Shown here: piece after piece, positions 52,341 through 61,915 of the stretch
Layout: the number at the start of each line of letters is the position of its first letter
How positions within the stretch are numbered: position 1 is the stretch's first letter
From: Coprococcus comes ATCC 27758
GTDB taxonomy: Bacteria; Bacillota; Clostridia; Lachnospirales; Lachnospiraceae
Assembly (NCBI RefSeq): GCF_025149785.1
Contig: NZ_CP102277.1
Location: 806,001 to 870,000, forward strand
Direction of reading: 5' to 3'
Length of the DNA: 64,000 nucleotides
Translations under genes and position numbers: made by a program
The notes under the pieces: generated by a model
Database searches by the model: none
What the model saw: the letters and a program-made list of their open reading frames with translations, nothing else
Told to the model about the DNA's origin: nothing

Positions 52341-54632
52341 ATGGTTAAGCTGTATGACAAAGGAGTTTATCTGGTAGGGGGAACCAGACTTGCTGAGGAA
52401 GAAAACCAGGCAGAAGCATTTGCCGGAAAACCGGTCTGTAAAGAAGAGGCGAGAAAAGGAACTATCGCTTATTCCATTATGGAAGCACATAATACATCCG
52501 GAAATATGGATAAACTGAAAATTAAATTTGATGCAATGGCATCCCATGATATCACATTTGTCGGAATCATCCAGACAGCAAAAGCGTCCGGAATGGAGAA
52601 ATTCCCAATTCCGTATGTACTTACAAACTGCCATAACTCACTTTGCGCAGTCGGGGGAACAATCAATGAAGATGACCATATGTTTGGACTTTCAGCTGCC
52701 AAGAAATACGGTGGTATCTATGTTCCGCCACACATTGCAGTCATCCACCAGTATATGAGAGAAATGTTCGCAGGATGCGGCAAGATGATCCTTGGTTCTG
52801 ATTCACATACAAGATACGGTGCTCTTGGAACTATGGCGATCGGTGAAGGTGGTGGAGAGCTTGTAAAGCAGCTGCTCTGTGACACCTATGATGTAAACCG
52901 TCCGGAAGTAATCGCTATTTACCTTGATGGAAAACCGAATCCATGGGTAGGACCGCAGGACATTGCACTGGCGATCATCGGTGCGGTATTCAAAAACGGA
53001 TATGTAAAAAATAAGGTTATGGAATTTGTAGGACCTGGAGTGTCAACCATGACGACCGACTACAGAAACGGAATCGACGTAATGACGACAGAGACCACCT
53101 GTCTCTCTTCTGTATGGAGAACGGATGAAGATACCAGGGCGTTCCTTACACTTCATGGAAGAGGAGAAGATTATAACGAATTAAACCCGGCGGATGTGGC
53201 TTATTATGATGGATGTGTTTACGTTGATTTAAGTACAGTAAAACCGATGATCGCACTTCCGTTCCATCCAAGTAACACCTATGAAATTGATGAATTAAAT
53301 GCAAATCTTGGAGACATTCTGCGAGAAGTGGAAAAAGAAGCAGCACACGTAGGAAATGGAAGAGCAGACTACACACTGACGGATAAGATCGTGGATGGAA
53401 AGCTGAAGGTTCAGCAGGGCGTGATCGCAGGATGTGCCGGTGGAAACTACACCAATGTGGTCGAAGCAGCAAATGTCCTGCGAGGAAAAAACTGTGGGAA
53501 CGGAGAATTTTCACTTGCGGTGTATCCTTCTTCGCAGCCGGTATTTATCAATCTGGCAAGAAAAGGAATTACGGCAGACCTTATGGAAGCTGGAGCAATC
53601 ATCCGTACAGCTTTCTGTGGACCGTGCTTTGGTGCAGGCGATACGCCGTGCAATAACGGACTCAGTATCCGTCATACGACCAGAAATTTCCCGAACAGAG
53701 AAGGATCCAAACCAGGAAACGGACAGATGTCAGCCGTTGCGCTTATGGATGCCCGTTCCATCGCAGCAACAGCGGCAAACCAGGGATTCCTTACATCAGC
53801 AGAAGAATTTGACTGCTGGGGAGAGATACCGGAATATACTTTTGACGATACTGTTTACAGAAACCGCATTTATTATGGTTTCCAGAAGGGCGATGAGAAG
53901 AAAGATCTGGTATACGGACCGAATATCAAAGACTGGCCGGAAATGAGTGCGCTGACAGACAACATTCTTCTGAAAGTATGCTCAAAAATTATGGATCCTG
54001 TCACAACAACAGATGAACTGATTCCATCCGGAGAGACATCTTCTTACCGTTCCAATCCTTTAGGACTTGCAGAATTCACACTTTCCAGACGTGATCCGGA
54101 ATATGTGGGACGTTCAAAAGCAGTGGATAAGATTGAAAAATCAAGAATCGCAGGAGAAAATCTGACAGAAGTTTATCCGGAACTTACAGAAGTTTACCAG
54201 GTGATCCATGGTATTCCGGGATTTGGAGAGATCAGACCGGAAGAAACGGAAACAGGAAGTATGATCTATGCGGTGAAACCGGGAGATGGTTCCGCAAGAG
54301 AACAGGCAGCAAGTTGTCAGAGAGTGATCGGCGGTCTTGCGAATATCACAAAGGAATATGCGACAAAACGATATCGTTCCAATGTAATGAACTGGGGAAT
54401 GATTCCGTTCCAGATGAAAGAAGAACCGGGATTTGAAGTCGGTGATTATATTTTTGTTCCGAATATCCGTCAGGCACTGGATGGGGATATGAAGGAGATT
54501 AAAGCTTATGTGATCAGACAGGGAAAAGCAGAAGAAATTTCGCTTTATGTGGCAGATATGACATCGGATGAGCGGAAGATTGTAAAGGCCGGATGCCTGA
54601 TCAACTATAACAGAGCAAGAAAAAATCAGTAG
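52341..54632 (+). CDS. Aconitase-family hydratase (YbhJ-like)
   Basis: 763 residues, an aconitase-superfamily protein distinct from AcnA/AcnB. Iron-sulfur ligand regions are an altered [10 protein letters not shown] near residue 364 and [13 protein letters not shown] near residue 426; [20 protein letters not shown] supplies active-site residues, and a swivel domain forms the C-terminus. AGGAGG is eight bases upstream. It heads the transcript leading to citrate lyase (127-base gap to citD). Making citrate from aconitate, isocitrate or a related acid, or the reverse, is inferred; the family's true substrate is not established. Confidence 0.88.
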   Translation: MVKLYDKGVYLVGGTRLAEEENQAEAFAGKPVCKEEARKGTIAYSIMEAHNTSGNMDKLKIKFDAMASHDITFVGIIQTAKASGMEKFPIPYVLTNCHNSLCAVGGTINEDDHMFGLSAAKKYGGIYVPPHIAVIHQYMREMFAGCGKMILGSDSHTRYGALGTMAIGEGGGELVKQLLCDTYDVNRPEVIAIYLDGKPNPWVGPQDIALAIIGAVFKNGYVKNKVMEFVGPGVSTMTTDYRNGIDVMTTETTCLSSVWRTDEDTRAFLTLHGRGEDYNELNPADVAYYDGCVYVDLSTVKPMIALPFHPSNTYEIDELNANLGDILREVEKEAAHVGNGRADYTLTDKIVDGKLKVQQGVIAGCAGGNYTNVVEAANVLRGKNCGNGEFSLAVYPSSQPVFINLARKGITADLMEAGAIIRTAFCGPCFGAGDTPCNNGLSIRHTTRNFPNREGSKPGNGQMSAVALMDARSIAATAANQGFLTSAEEFDCWGEIPEYTFDDTVYRNRIYYGFQKGDEKKDLVYGPNIKDWPEMSALTDNILLKVCSKIMDPVTTTDELIPSGETSSYRSNPLGLAEFTLSRRDPEYVGRSKAVDKIEKSRIAGENLTEVYPELTEVYQVIHGIPGFGEIRPEETETGSMIYAVKPGDGSAREQAASCQRVIGGLANITKEYATKRYRSNVMNWGMIPFQMKEEPGFEVGDYIFVPNIRQALDGDMKEIKAYVIRQGKAEEISLYVADMTSDERKIVKAGCLINYNRARKNQ

Positions 54633-54759
54633 AATGATTTAAAATTACAAACCTTAATAAATATTAAGAAAACCATAGGTGTTTCTGTAAGGTAAGAGCC
54701 CTATGATAAACACAACGAAGCAAATACTAATGCAAATGGATGTTAAGGAGGAAGCACGA
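54633..54759 (+). promoter_or_regulatory. Leader of citD with paired motifs
   Basis: Contains the palindrome cttaataaatattaag (54653-54668), a cataggt... / ccctatg hairpin (54674-54705) and TCTGTAAGGTAAGA (54684-54697). The last is almost the same as text in the citMHS leader. ACCTTA and TAAGGT could pair. Confidence 0.4.
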
Positions 54760-55059
54760 ATGGAAATCAAGAAACCTGCAATTGCAGGAACATTAGAATC
54801 CAGTGACTGCCAGGTAACAGTAGAAGCCGGAGAAGGAAAAGTTGATTTTTCACTGGAAAGCGCAGTGATCAATCAGTATGGAAACCAGATTAAGAAAGTA
54901 GCTTATGAAACACTGGAAAATCTGGGAATCGATAATGTAAAGCTTACAATCGTAGATAAAGGAGCTCTTGACTGTACGATCAAAGCAAGAATCGAAGCAG
55001 CTGTTTACCGTTCGGTAGGACAGATCGAAGATTTACCGTGGGGAGGTGCGATCAGATAA
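54760..55059 (+). CDS. citD: Citrate lyase acyl carrier protein (gamma subunit)
   Basis: 99 residues. Ser14 in AGTLESSDC is the attachment site for the phosphoribosyl-dephospho-CoA arm, and DKGALDCTIKARIEAA is the family's second mark. ATG 54760 has AAGGAGG upstream; 19 further open codons are rejected. Its TAA overlaps the citE start in TAATG. Confidence 0.95.
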   Translation: MEIKKPAIAGTLESSDCQVTVEAGEGKVDFSLESAVINQYGNQIKKVAYETLENLGIDNVKLTIVDKGALDCTIKARIEAAVYRSVGQIEDLPWGGAIR

Positions 55060-55958
55060 TGAATCCGAATAAAAAAAGACTTAGAAGAACTATGATGTTT
55101 TTAAATGCACAGAAACCGGGACTGATCAAAGATCCTTATATTTACAAACCGGATTCCATCATGCTTGATCTGGAAGATGCGGTTGCAGAAAACCAGAAAG
55201 ATGCAGCCAGATTTTCTCTTTATCATGCACTTAAGACGATTAATTATAGAGGATGTGAACGTGTTGTCAGAATTAACGGACTGGACACTCCTTACTGGAA
55301 AGAAGATATCCGCTGCGCAGTAGCAGGCGGTTGTGATGCGATCCGTATTCCAAAGACAGAATCCGCACAGGACGTAAAAGTGGTAGAAGCTGAAGTTGTT
55401 CAGGCTGAAAAAGATTTCGGACGTGAAGAAGGAAGCGTTCTGATCATGGCAGCTATTGAATCAGCACGAGGTGTGATGCGTGCACTTGATATCTGCGAAT
55501 CTTCCGAAAGACTTTTCGGAATTGCCCTTTCCGGCGGAGATTACACTAAAGACCTTCAGACACACATCACCGGAACCGGAATCGAGCTCATGGGAGCAAG
55601 ACAGAACATGGTAATCGCAGCAAGAGCGGCAGGTGTACAGTGCTTTGATACAGTATACACAGACCTTGATGATATGGATGGTTTCCGTCAGGATGTTGAG
55701 AATATCCACCTGATGGGGTTTGATGGAAAATCCATCATCAACCCAAGACAGATCAACATTGTACATGAAATCTTTACACCAAAACAGAAAGATATCATTT
55801 TCGCAGAAAAAGTTGTCCGTGAAATTGATACAAAGAAAGCACAGGGGATCGGTGTATTTACAGTAGATGGTAAGATGATCGATATCGCTTTCTATGACGG
55901 AGCAAAGAGAACAATCGAGCTTGCAAAAGCTTCAGGTGTGTATAAGGGGGATTTATAA
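55059..55958 (+). CDS. citE: Citrate lyase beta subunit (citryl-ACP lyase)
   Basis: Cleaves citryl-ACP to acetyl-ACP and oxaloacetate, 299 residues, in the HpcH/HpaI aldolase family. RRTMMFLNAQKPG, SIMLDLEDAVAENQK, RINGLDTPYW, AAIESARGV and a C-terminal GKSIINPRQI are visible. GGGAGGTG inside the end of citD serves as ribosome site. One base separates its stop from citF. Confidence 0.96.
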   Translation: MNPNKKRLRRTMMFLNAQKPGLIKDPYIYKPDSIMLDLEDAVAENQKDAARFSLYHALKTINYRGCERVVRINGLDTPYWKEDIRCAVAGGCDAIRIPKTESAQDVKVVEAEVVQAEKDFGREEGSVLIMAAIESARGVMRALDICESSERLFGIALSGGDYTKDLQTHITGTGIELMGARQNMVIAARAAGVQCFDTVYTDLDDMDGFRQDVENIHLMGFDGKSIINPRQINIVHEIFTPKQKDIIFAEKVVREIDTKKAQGIGVFTVDGKMIDIAFYDGAKRTIELAKASGVYKGDL

Positions 55959-55959
55959 G

Positions 55960-57519
55960 ATGATTAACGCAGTAGGTAGAGATATCCCGGAAGAGATTTT
56001 AAAAGCAACTGGTAAAGAAGTATTTCAGGGTGTTCATCATTTTGACGGACATGTCTATAAAAAACACGGACCGGAAGTAGAATGTGTGATCAATTCCAAC
56101 GGAAGCAAGATGGTAGACAGTATCCATGATGTTCTTGTAAAATGTGGCATCAAAGACGGTATGACAGTCAGCTTCCATCACCATTTCCGTGAAGGGGATT
56201 ACGTTGTAAATATGGTAATGAAAGAGATCCACGATATGGGAATCAAAGACATTACAATTTGTGCAAGCTCTCTTGGAAAAGCACATGATCCTCTGGTAGA
56301 ATATATTGAAGATGGAACCATTACAAATATCCAGTCATCCGGTGTGCGTGGAAAGATCGGAGAAGCTATTTCCAATGGTAAATTAAAAGGTCTTGCGATC
56401 ATGCGTTCCCACGGCGGACGTGTACGTGCCCTGGTAACAGGTGAGACACAGATCGATATCGCATTTATCGGAACTCCTACCTGTGATGAGTACGGTAACT
56501 GCCGTGGTATCGGTGGAAAATCTGACTGTGGTGTACTTTCCTACGCAATGTCAGATGCTTTCCATGCAAACAAAGTCGTAGCAATCACAGACTGCATGGT
56601 TCCGTTCCCGAACTTTCCGGCACATATTTCAATGACAAAGGTAGACTATGTTGTAGAAGTAGACCAGATCGGTGATCCGAAGAAGATCGCAACAGGTGCA
56701 GCAAAACCGACCACAGATATGAGAAAGCTGATGATGGCTGATTACTGTACACAGTTCGTTGTAAATACACCGTATTTCAAAGACGGATTCTCTTATCAGA
56801 CAGGTGTCGGCGGAGCTTCTATCGCATCTACTATTTCACTTGCAAAGGTAATGAAAGAAAGAAATATCCGTATGCGTTTTGGTGTGGGTGGTCTTACAAA
56901 GCCGATGTGTGACCTTCTGATCAACGGTCAGGTAGATGCACTTCTGGATACACAGGACTTTGACCTTGCAGCTGTAGAATCTGTAAAAGATCTGCATCAT
57001 TTCCGGATCAGTGCAGGTGAGTATGCGAACCCGTTCAACAAGGGTGCAGTTGTCAATAAATTGGATTTCGTAATTCTTGCAGCTCTGGAAGTTGACGTAC
57101 ACTTCAACTGTAACGTTGTTGTAGATTCTAATGGTATGATCACAGGAGCGCAGGGTGGACATCCGGATACAGCAGCCGGAGCAAAATGTGCCATCGTTAT
57201 CGCACCGCTTCTTCAGGGAAGAACACCGGCAATCTGTACAGACGTAACAACCGTCACAACACCGGGAGAAAGTGTAGACGTTGTCATCACAGATTATGGT
57301 ATTGCAATCAACCCGAAGAGACAGGATCTGATCGAAGCAATGAAAGATGTAGACCTTCCATTTAAGACCATCGAAGAGTTACGTGATATCGCTTACTCTA
57401 TCGCGGGGGAACCACAGAAGGTACAGTTTGGAGATCGTGTTGTCGGTGTCATTGAAAGCCGTGACGGTACCATCATGGATGTTGTCCGTCAGATCAAGCC
57501 GTTTGAATTTGATGATTAA
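55960..57519 (+). CDS. citF: Citrate lyase alpha subunit (citrate:ACP transferase)
   Basis: Exchanges acetyl for citrate on the carrier protein, 519 residues. MINAVGRDIPEEI start, TVSFHHHFREGDYVVN, GTPTCDEYGNCRGIGGKSDC, and the late GGHPDTAAGAKC region are typical. AAGGGGG precedes ATG 55960. The subunit set D-E-F is complete and in the usual order. Confidence 0.96.
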   Translation: MINAVGRDIPEEILKATGKEVFQGVHHFDGHVYKKHGPEVECVINSNGSKMVDSIHDVLVKCGIKDGMTVSFHHHFREGDYVVNMVMKEIHDMGIKDITICASSLGKAHDPLVEYIEDGTITNIQSSGVRGKIGEAISNGKLKGLAIMRSHGGRVRALVTGETQIDIAFIGTPTCDEYGNCRGIGGKSDCGVLSYAMSDAFHANKVVAITDCMVPFPNFPAHISMTKVDYVVEVDQIGDPKKIATGAAKPTTDMRKLMMADYCTQFVVNTPYFKDGFSYQTGVGGASIASTISLAKVMKERNIRMRFGVGGLTKPMCDLLINGQVDALLDTQDFDLAAVESVKDLHHFRISAGEYANPFNKGAVVNKLDFVILAALEVDVHFNCNVVVDSNGMITGAQGGHPDTAAGAKCAIVIAPLLQGRTPAICTDVTTVTTPGESVDVVITDYGIAINPKRQDLIEAMKDVDLPFKTIEELRDIAYSIAGEPQKVQFGDRVVGVIESRDGTIMDVVRQIKPFEFDD

Positions 57520-57574
57520 ATTCTGATCGGAAAACTTACAGGTTATTGGCAATTGGATATAAAAGGAGAACCGT

Positions 57575-58501
57575 ATGGGAAAGAATCAGGCAGTAGAGAA
57601 AGCAGAATACTTTGCAGAATCGATTGGCCGGATGGCGTATCAGGCGCTGCTTGAGGAAGTCTATACGGTTCCCAAACCGGGGCTTGTAGATCCGTATTCC
57701 TGTGGTGCCCACACTGATATGGATGTGCAGACCTTTGAAAGAAGTGCAGAGGCGTTGTATCCGTGGTTTGTTAGAATGGCATACCAGGGATATCAGCTGA
57801 CCTGTACGCCGGAAGATCTTTTCCGTGAAATCCGTAAGACCGGAATGCTTGCGGAGGAAGCCATGTATCGGGCAACCGGACATGTGAATACACATAAAGG
57901 GATGATCTTTACCCTTGGAATATTCAGTGCGGCAGCGGGAAGATGTATCCAGGAAGACGGAACGGTTACTTTACAATCCATCCTTCGGATGGAGCAGAAG
58001 ATGACTGCCAGGATCTTAAGAGCCGAAATTGAGATGTTGGGAAAGGAACCTGCGAAAAGTAACGGTGAGAAAAATCTCGTACAATACGGGACTACAGGGA
58101 TTCGCGGGGAAGCGCTTGCTGGATACCCATCTGTTTTTCATATTGCGCTTCCGGTACTGGAGGATGGACTTTTGCGGGGAATGGAGTGGAACCGGATCAA
58201 ATTACAGATCCTTTTTGCACTGATGAGCCGGGTGCAGGATTCCAACATTTTATCGAGAAAGAATCCGTCAGTACTCTATCAGGTACAGATGGAAGCGATG
58301 CAGTTTCTGGAGGAAGGCGGAGCCTACTCAGAAGATGCGTTAGACAAACTGATCCGTATGGATGCGGATTATATAAAGCGTGGTATCAGCGCGGGTGGGT
58401 GTGCCGATCTACTTGCCACCTCACTGTTTCTTGCGATGCTGTGCAATAAAATTCCAAACGAGAACGGGGCAATCCTGAACCTCTTTCCAGTTGTAAAATA
58501 G
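57575..58501 (+). CDS. citG: Triphosphoribosyl-dephospho-CoA synthase
   Basis: Makes the prosthetic-group precursor for CitD from ATP and dephospho-CoA, 308 residues. Key segments: EVYTVPKPGLVDPYSCGAHTDMD, HVNTHKGMIFTLG, GIRGEALAGYP, DSNILSRK, and a final SAGGCADLLA. The family adds phosphate-binding residues in these glycine loops. AAAGGAG lies before the ATG. The partner transferase citX and the acetylating ligase citC are not in the window. A terminator and repeat copy D follow. Confidence 0.95.
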   Translation: MGKNQAVEKAEYFAESIGRMAYQALLEEVYTVPKPGLVDPYSCGAHTDMDVQTFERSAEALYPWFVRMAYQGYQLTCTPEDLFREIRKTGMLAEEAMYRATGHVNTHKGMIFTLGIFSAAAGRCIQEDGTVTLQSILRMEQKMTARILRAEIEMLGKEPAKSNGEKNLVQYGTTGIRGEALAGYPSVFHIALPVLEDGLLRGMEWNRIKLQILFALMSRVQDSNILSRKNPSVLYQVQMEAMQFLEEGGAYSEDALDKLIRMDADYIKRGISAGGCADLLATSLFLAMLCNKIPNENGAILNLFPVVK

Positions 58502-58576
58502 AGCGTATAATAACTGAGAACGGGAATCAAATTTTCTGCCATGAATATGGACTGCACCAGACTGGTGAGGAATAAA

Positions 58577-58622
58577 AAAGATGACTTTTCACAAATGAGC
58601 GGGTGAAAAGTCATCTTTTTAT
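58577..58622 (+). terminator. Terminator after citG
   Basis: gatgacttttcac / gtgaaaagtcatc, 13-bp stem with TTTTTATTT. Repeat copy D begins in the T-tract. Confidence 0.93.
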
Positions 58623-58798
58623 TTCATAGGAAATTCCAAAGGAACTTCCTATGAAATAAAAGGCACTGCGTGCCGGAGATGCGCACTCGCACGAAGATGA
58701 AGAATGTCGCAAGCGGTCTACGCTCCGCTTCGGTCGTTGCTTAACGAGCGCCACTGGCGCTCAGCGCGAGAATGTGCCGAGGCACATTCTTTCTTATT
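58618..58798 (+). repeat. Dispersed structured repeat, copy D
   Basis: Palindrome with compensated change (ATTTCAT ... ATGAAAT), conserved body, and closing hairpin aatgtgcc-ga-ggcacatt plus TTTCTTATT. It lacks about 12 bases (aacgcgctcggc) present in copies A and C. Confidence 0.9.
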
Positions 58799-58846
58799 CA
58801 TTAGGAGAAGATTCTGGATGGAGCCTCTTCTTGATGAAAAGGTCGT

Positions 58847-59533
58847 TTACGGAACAAAACGGTATCCCAGTCCGCGGATTGTCAGGATATACGCCGGATT
58901 CTGTCTGTCATCCTCAATCTTACCACGAAGCCGGTTGATGTAGACCATGATCGCATTGTCATCAACGGCAACCGTATTGCCCCAGACATGCTCATAGATC
59001 ATATCCTTGGTGAAAACCTGCTGCGGATGCTTCATAAAAAGCAGAAGAAGTGCAGACTCCTTGGAAGAAAGGATAAGTTCTTCGCCATTTTTGTAAAAAC
59101 GCATGGTTGTGGTATCATAGCTGAATGGACCGCATTCCAGAGTATCGGAATTGTCGAGTACCAGATTCTTGTTGCGGCGGATCAGTGCTTTTACTTTGGC
59201 ACCAAGTACAAGCGGTCGGAACGGCTTGGTGATATAATCATCCGCTCCAAGTGAAAGCCCGTACAGAGAATCATAGTCTTCATTACGTCCGCTGACGATC
59301 ATAACCGGTGTACTGATCCCCTGATTGCGAAGCCGTTTGATGACCTCAAATCCCTCCATATCTCCCAGCATAATATCCATAAGGATCAGGTCAAATGTAT
59401 GATTTTTCAGGATGGACAGAGCATCCATGCCACAGTTTACTGTTGTTGTTTCCAGCTCATTGCTGTGCATTACCTTTTCCAGCAGCTTACAGATTGCCGG
59501 ATCATCATCTACGATCAGTATTTTGTCAGCCAT
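58847..59533 (-). CDS. OmpR/PhoB-family response regulator
   Basis: 228 residues. Receiver domain with acidic pair (ILIVDDDPA), phospho-acceptor in LILMDIMLGD, Ser/Thr site in MIVSGR, and lysine in YITKPF. The C-terminal winged helix contains VFTKDMIYEHVWG, INRLRGKIE and IRGLGYRF. GGGAGG eight bases before the ATG. It is divergent from the hybrid kinase gene (114-base gap) and so probably its partner. Citrate-responsive control of the flanking genes is inferred from position. Confidence 0.95.
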   Translation of the reverse strand: MADKILIVDDDPAICKLLEKVMHSNELETTTVNCGMDALSILKNHTFDLILMDIMLGDMEGFEVIKRLRNQGISTPVMIVSGRNEDYDSLYGLSLGADDYITKPFRPLVLGAKVKALIRRNKNLVLDNSDTLECGPFSYDTTTMRFYKNGEELILSSKESALLLLFMKHPQQVFTKDMIYEHVWGNTVAVDDNAIMVYINRLRGKIEDDRQNPAYILTIRGLGYRFVP

Positions 59534-59647
59534 TGAGGCAACCTCCCAAAAGTAAAAATTTCAATAAAATTCTATACAACTTATAAAAAACATTATAATA
59601 TTAGAAAGAGAACAAGTCAATTGATAACAAACCGGGGACGAGAATAT

Positions 59648-61795
59648 ATGAAGAAAAACAAAAAGACACTGATTGCTGCGATTCCACTTTTTTTAATCGT
59701 AATTCTTGTATTTGCAGGATTTGGTGTCTGGAAAAAGTACAGAGATACTTTGATGCAGAACCAGGAGGAACAGATGCTCCTGACAACCAGAATCCTGAGT
59801 GAAAATATGGCGATGTCCGCAGAGGAATATGAGGAAAGTTTAAGTTTTCTTGCGAAAACAGCAGAGAACAGACCGCAGGATGAGGCAAAACAACTGTATC
59901 GGGAATTTATAGACACACAGACCAGTTTTATCACGAATCTGTACCTGGAAGACGAACAGGGAAAGCTTTCAGAGCGTGTCAAGGATGTACAGATTGTAAG
60001 TTCACAGCTGCTCACTCAAAGCTCGGCAAAGAATAGCATTTATATGGAAAAAGATACAGATGGGAAAATCTATAATGTATATAAGCGTATTTTGAAGGAT
60101 GGGAGAAAGATCTGTCTGATGATCGATGCGGAAAAATATTATCAGAAACTGATTTCGGGAATTCACATCGGAACGAATGGATACATTGTAGTCAAAGATG
60201 CAGAAGGAACGATCATCATGCATCCGAAGAAAGAACAGTGGGGAATTCCGGTTATTGCAGGAAGGAAGAAAATGTATCCGGATCTGGATTACTCCAGTCT
60301 GGAGAAGATGATTGAGGATCAGAAGAAGAGAAAAGAAGGTATTTCTCATTATTATTCGTATTGGTGGACAAATGAAGAACGTCCGAGAGTACAGAAAATC
60401 AGTGCATATTCTCCGGTTCAGATCGGAGACAGCTTCTGGGTAGTCAGTGCGGTGATCGACTACGATGATCTGTACGAACCGATAGCTGAAGGTTTCTTGA
60501 AAATGGTATGTATTTTTGTTGGTATTTTGTTGGCTGCCGGTATTGCGGTTGTCTTATTTGGCAGAGTGATGCGTGATATGAGAAGAGCTGTGCGGGAGAT
60601 CAATGATCTGAAAGAACTGAATGAGCAGTTGGAAAAAATGCATCGGAGTGAGCAGAGTATCGCACATCAGCAAAGACTTCAGATCATGGGAACTATGACA
60701 GGTGGTATCGCACATGAATTCAATAATTTTCTGACTCCGATCATGGGATATGCAGAGCTTCTGATGATGGAACTTCCGGAAGGATCAGAAGAACAGGACA
60801 GTGCAAAAGAAATTTATGAGGCTTCGGAAAAAGCAAAGGATGTAGTGCGCCAGATTTCGTCCCTGAGTCGAAAGAATGTAGAGACCGTTTATAAAAATAT
60901 TTCGATAAAGAAATTCATGACGCGTGCAGAAAGGATGATGGAATCTGTCTGTACGCCTCTGATCCATATGGAAAGTGAGTTTCGGGTAGATGATGAAATG
61001 ATCCTTGGAAATGCGACACAGCTGAACCAGGTGCTTTTAAATGTCTGCGTTAATGCGGTGCATGCGATTGGAAAAAATCAAGGAAATATCAGAATATCCT
61101 GCCATTCAGAAGAAAAAGAAAAACTGGCTCAGGGAGTGATTGAAAAGCTTTCGGATGTATGGAAAAAGTATATCCATATCCAGGTGAAAGATAATGGGTG
61201 TGGAATGGATAAAGAGACGCTGCGTCAGATTTTTGATCCATTTTTTACAACGAAAAAAGGGGGAGAGGGTACCGGACTTGGACTGGCACTTGCGGAGCAG
61301 ATTATTACTTCACATAAGGGATATATTTATGCAGAGAGCAAAAAAGGAGAAGGAAGTACCTTTCATATCTACCTTCCGGTACTGGATACAGAGCATATGC
61401 CACAGATTGTGCAGAATATTCCCAGAAAGGATTATCGGATCGTGGTGGCAGATGACAATGCAAAGGTATTGCAGCTGCTGAAAAAGAATTTTGAGAAGAT
61501 CGGGATCCAGATTCAGACCTGTATGAAAAGAGAAGAACTGCAAAAATGTCTGGAACAGCAGCAGGCAGATGTGCTGGTAGTAGACGAGACGATGGAGGAT
61601 TGCAGTGGAGTGGATTTCTGTATGTCGCTTGCAGGCAGATATCCGGACATGCTGAAGCTTATTATTATTGATGGAGTCAATCGTGAGATGGCAGAGGCCC
61701 GGCAGAAAGGAATCATTGACGGATATGTAGAAAAACCGGTATCGGATACCGCGATTCTTGAGGCAATTCGGAATTGTGCCAGCCAGCCGGTATAA
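59648..61795 (+). CDS. Hybrid sensor histidine kinase with Cache-like input and C-terminal receiver
   Basis: 715 residues: membrane helix about 8-28; extracytoplasmic sensor about 35-280, dCache-like in appearance (HIGTNGYIVVKDAEGTIIMHP); second helix about 284-307; HisKA with His356 in MTGGIAHEFNN; ATPase (NQVLLNVCVNAVHAIG, DNGCGMD, GGEGTGLGLALAEQI); receiver from about 605 (VVADDNA, VLVVDETM, EKPVS). The receiver has Asp where Ser/Thr is expected (LIIIDGV, near residue 674). Ligand unknown; a carboxylate is plausible given the flanking transporter and lyase genes. The start is ATG 59648. Confidence 0.93.
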   Translation: MKKNKKTLIAAIPLFLIVILVFAGFGVWKKYRDTLMQNQEEQMLLTTRILSENMAMSAEEYEESLSFLAKTAENRPQDEAKQLYREFIDTQTSFITNLYLEDEQGKLSERVKDVQIVSSQLLTQSSAKNSIYMEKDTDGKIYNVYKRILKDGRKICLMIDAEKYYQKLISGIHIGTNGYIVVKDAEGTIIMHPKKEQWGIPVIAGRKKMYPDLDYSSLEKMIEDQKKRKEGISHYYSYWWTNEERPRVQKISAYSPVQIGDSFWVVSAVIDYDDLYEPIAEGFLKMVCIFVGILLAAGIAVVLFGRVMRDMRRAVREINDLKELNEQLEKMHRSEQSIAHQQRLQIMGTMTGGIAHEFNNFLTPIMGYAELLMMELPEGSEEQDSAKEIYEASEKAKDVVRQISSLSRKNVETVYKNISIKKFMTRAERMMESVCTPLIHMESEFRVDDEMILGNATQLNQVLLNVCVNAVHAIGKNQGNIRISCHSEEKEKLAQGVIEKLSDVWKKYIHIQVKDNGCGMDKETLRQIFDPFFTTKKGGEGTGLGLALAEQIITSHKGYIYAESKKGEGSTFHIYLPVLDTEHMPQIVQNIPRKDYRIVVADDNAKVLQLLKKNFEKIGIQIQTCMKREELQKCLEQQQADVLVVDETMEDCSGVDFCMSLAGRYPDMLKLIIIDGVNREMAEARQKGIIDGYVEKPVSDTAILEAIRNCASQPV

Positions 61796-61812
61796 GAAAA
61801 AAGACGCAGATA

Positions 61813-61915
61813 TCTGTAAGGTGTAAGATAAGACAAACCCAACCTTAATACTTTTAAAGATTTACCTTAACAAAATGTAAGGAGGAATCTGTAAGAGTGT
61901 AAGGTTGGGTTTTTA
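61813..61915 (+). promoter_or_regulatory. Leader of the citrate transporter with competing stems
   Basis: AAACCCAACCTTA (61835-61847) pairs perfectly with TAAGGTTGGGTTT (61900-61912), followed by TTTTT: a terminator. The same ACCTTA can instead pair with TAAGGT at 61817-61822, and CCTTA (61864 on) with TAAGG (61878 on) forms an inner stem. It may simply end the kinase transcript, or act as an attenuator for the transporter. Confidence 0.6.

Noticed and set aside
52035-52348. Two small frames in repeat copy C
   Set aside because: They are read-through of the structured repeat; starts lack ribosome sites and ends differ between copies.
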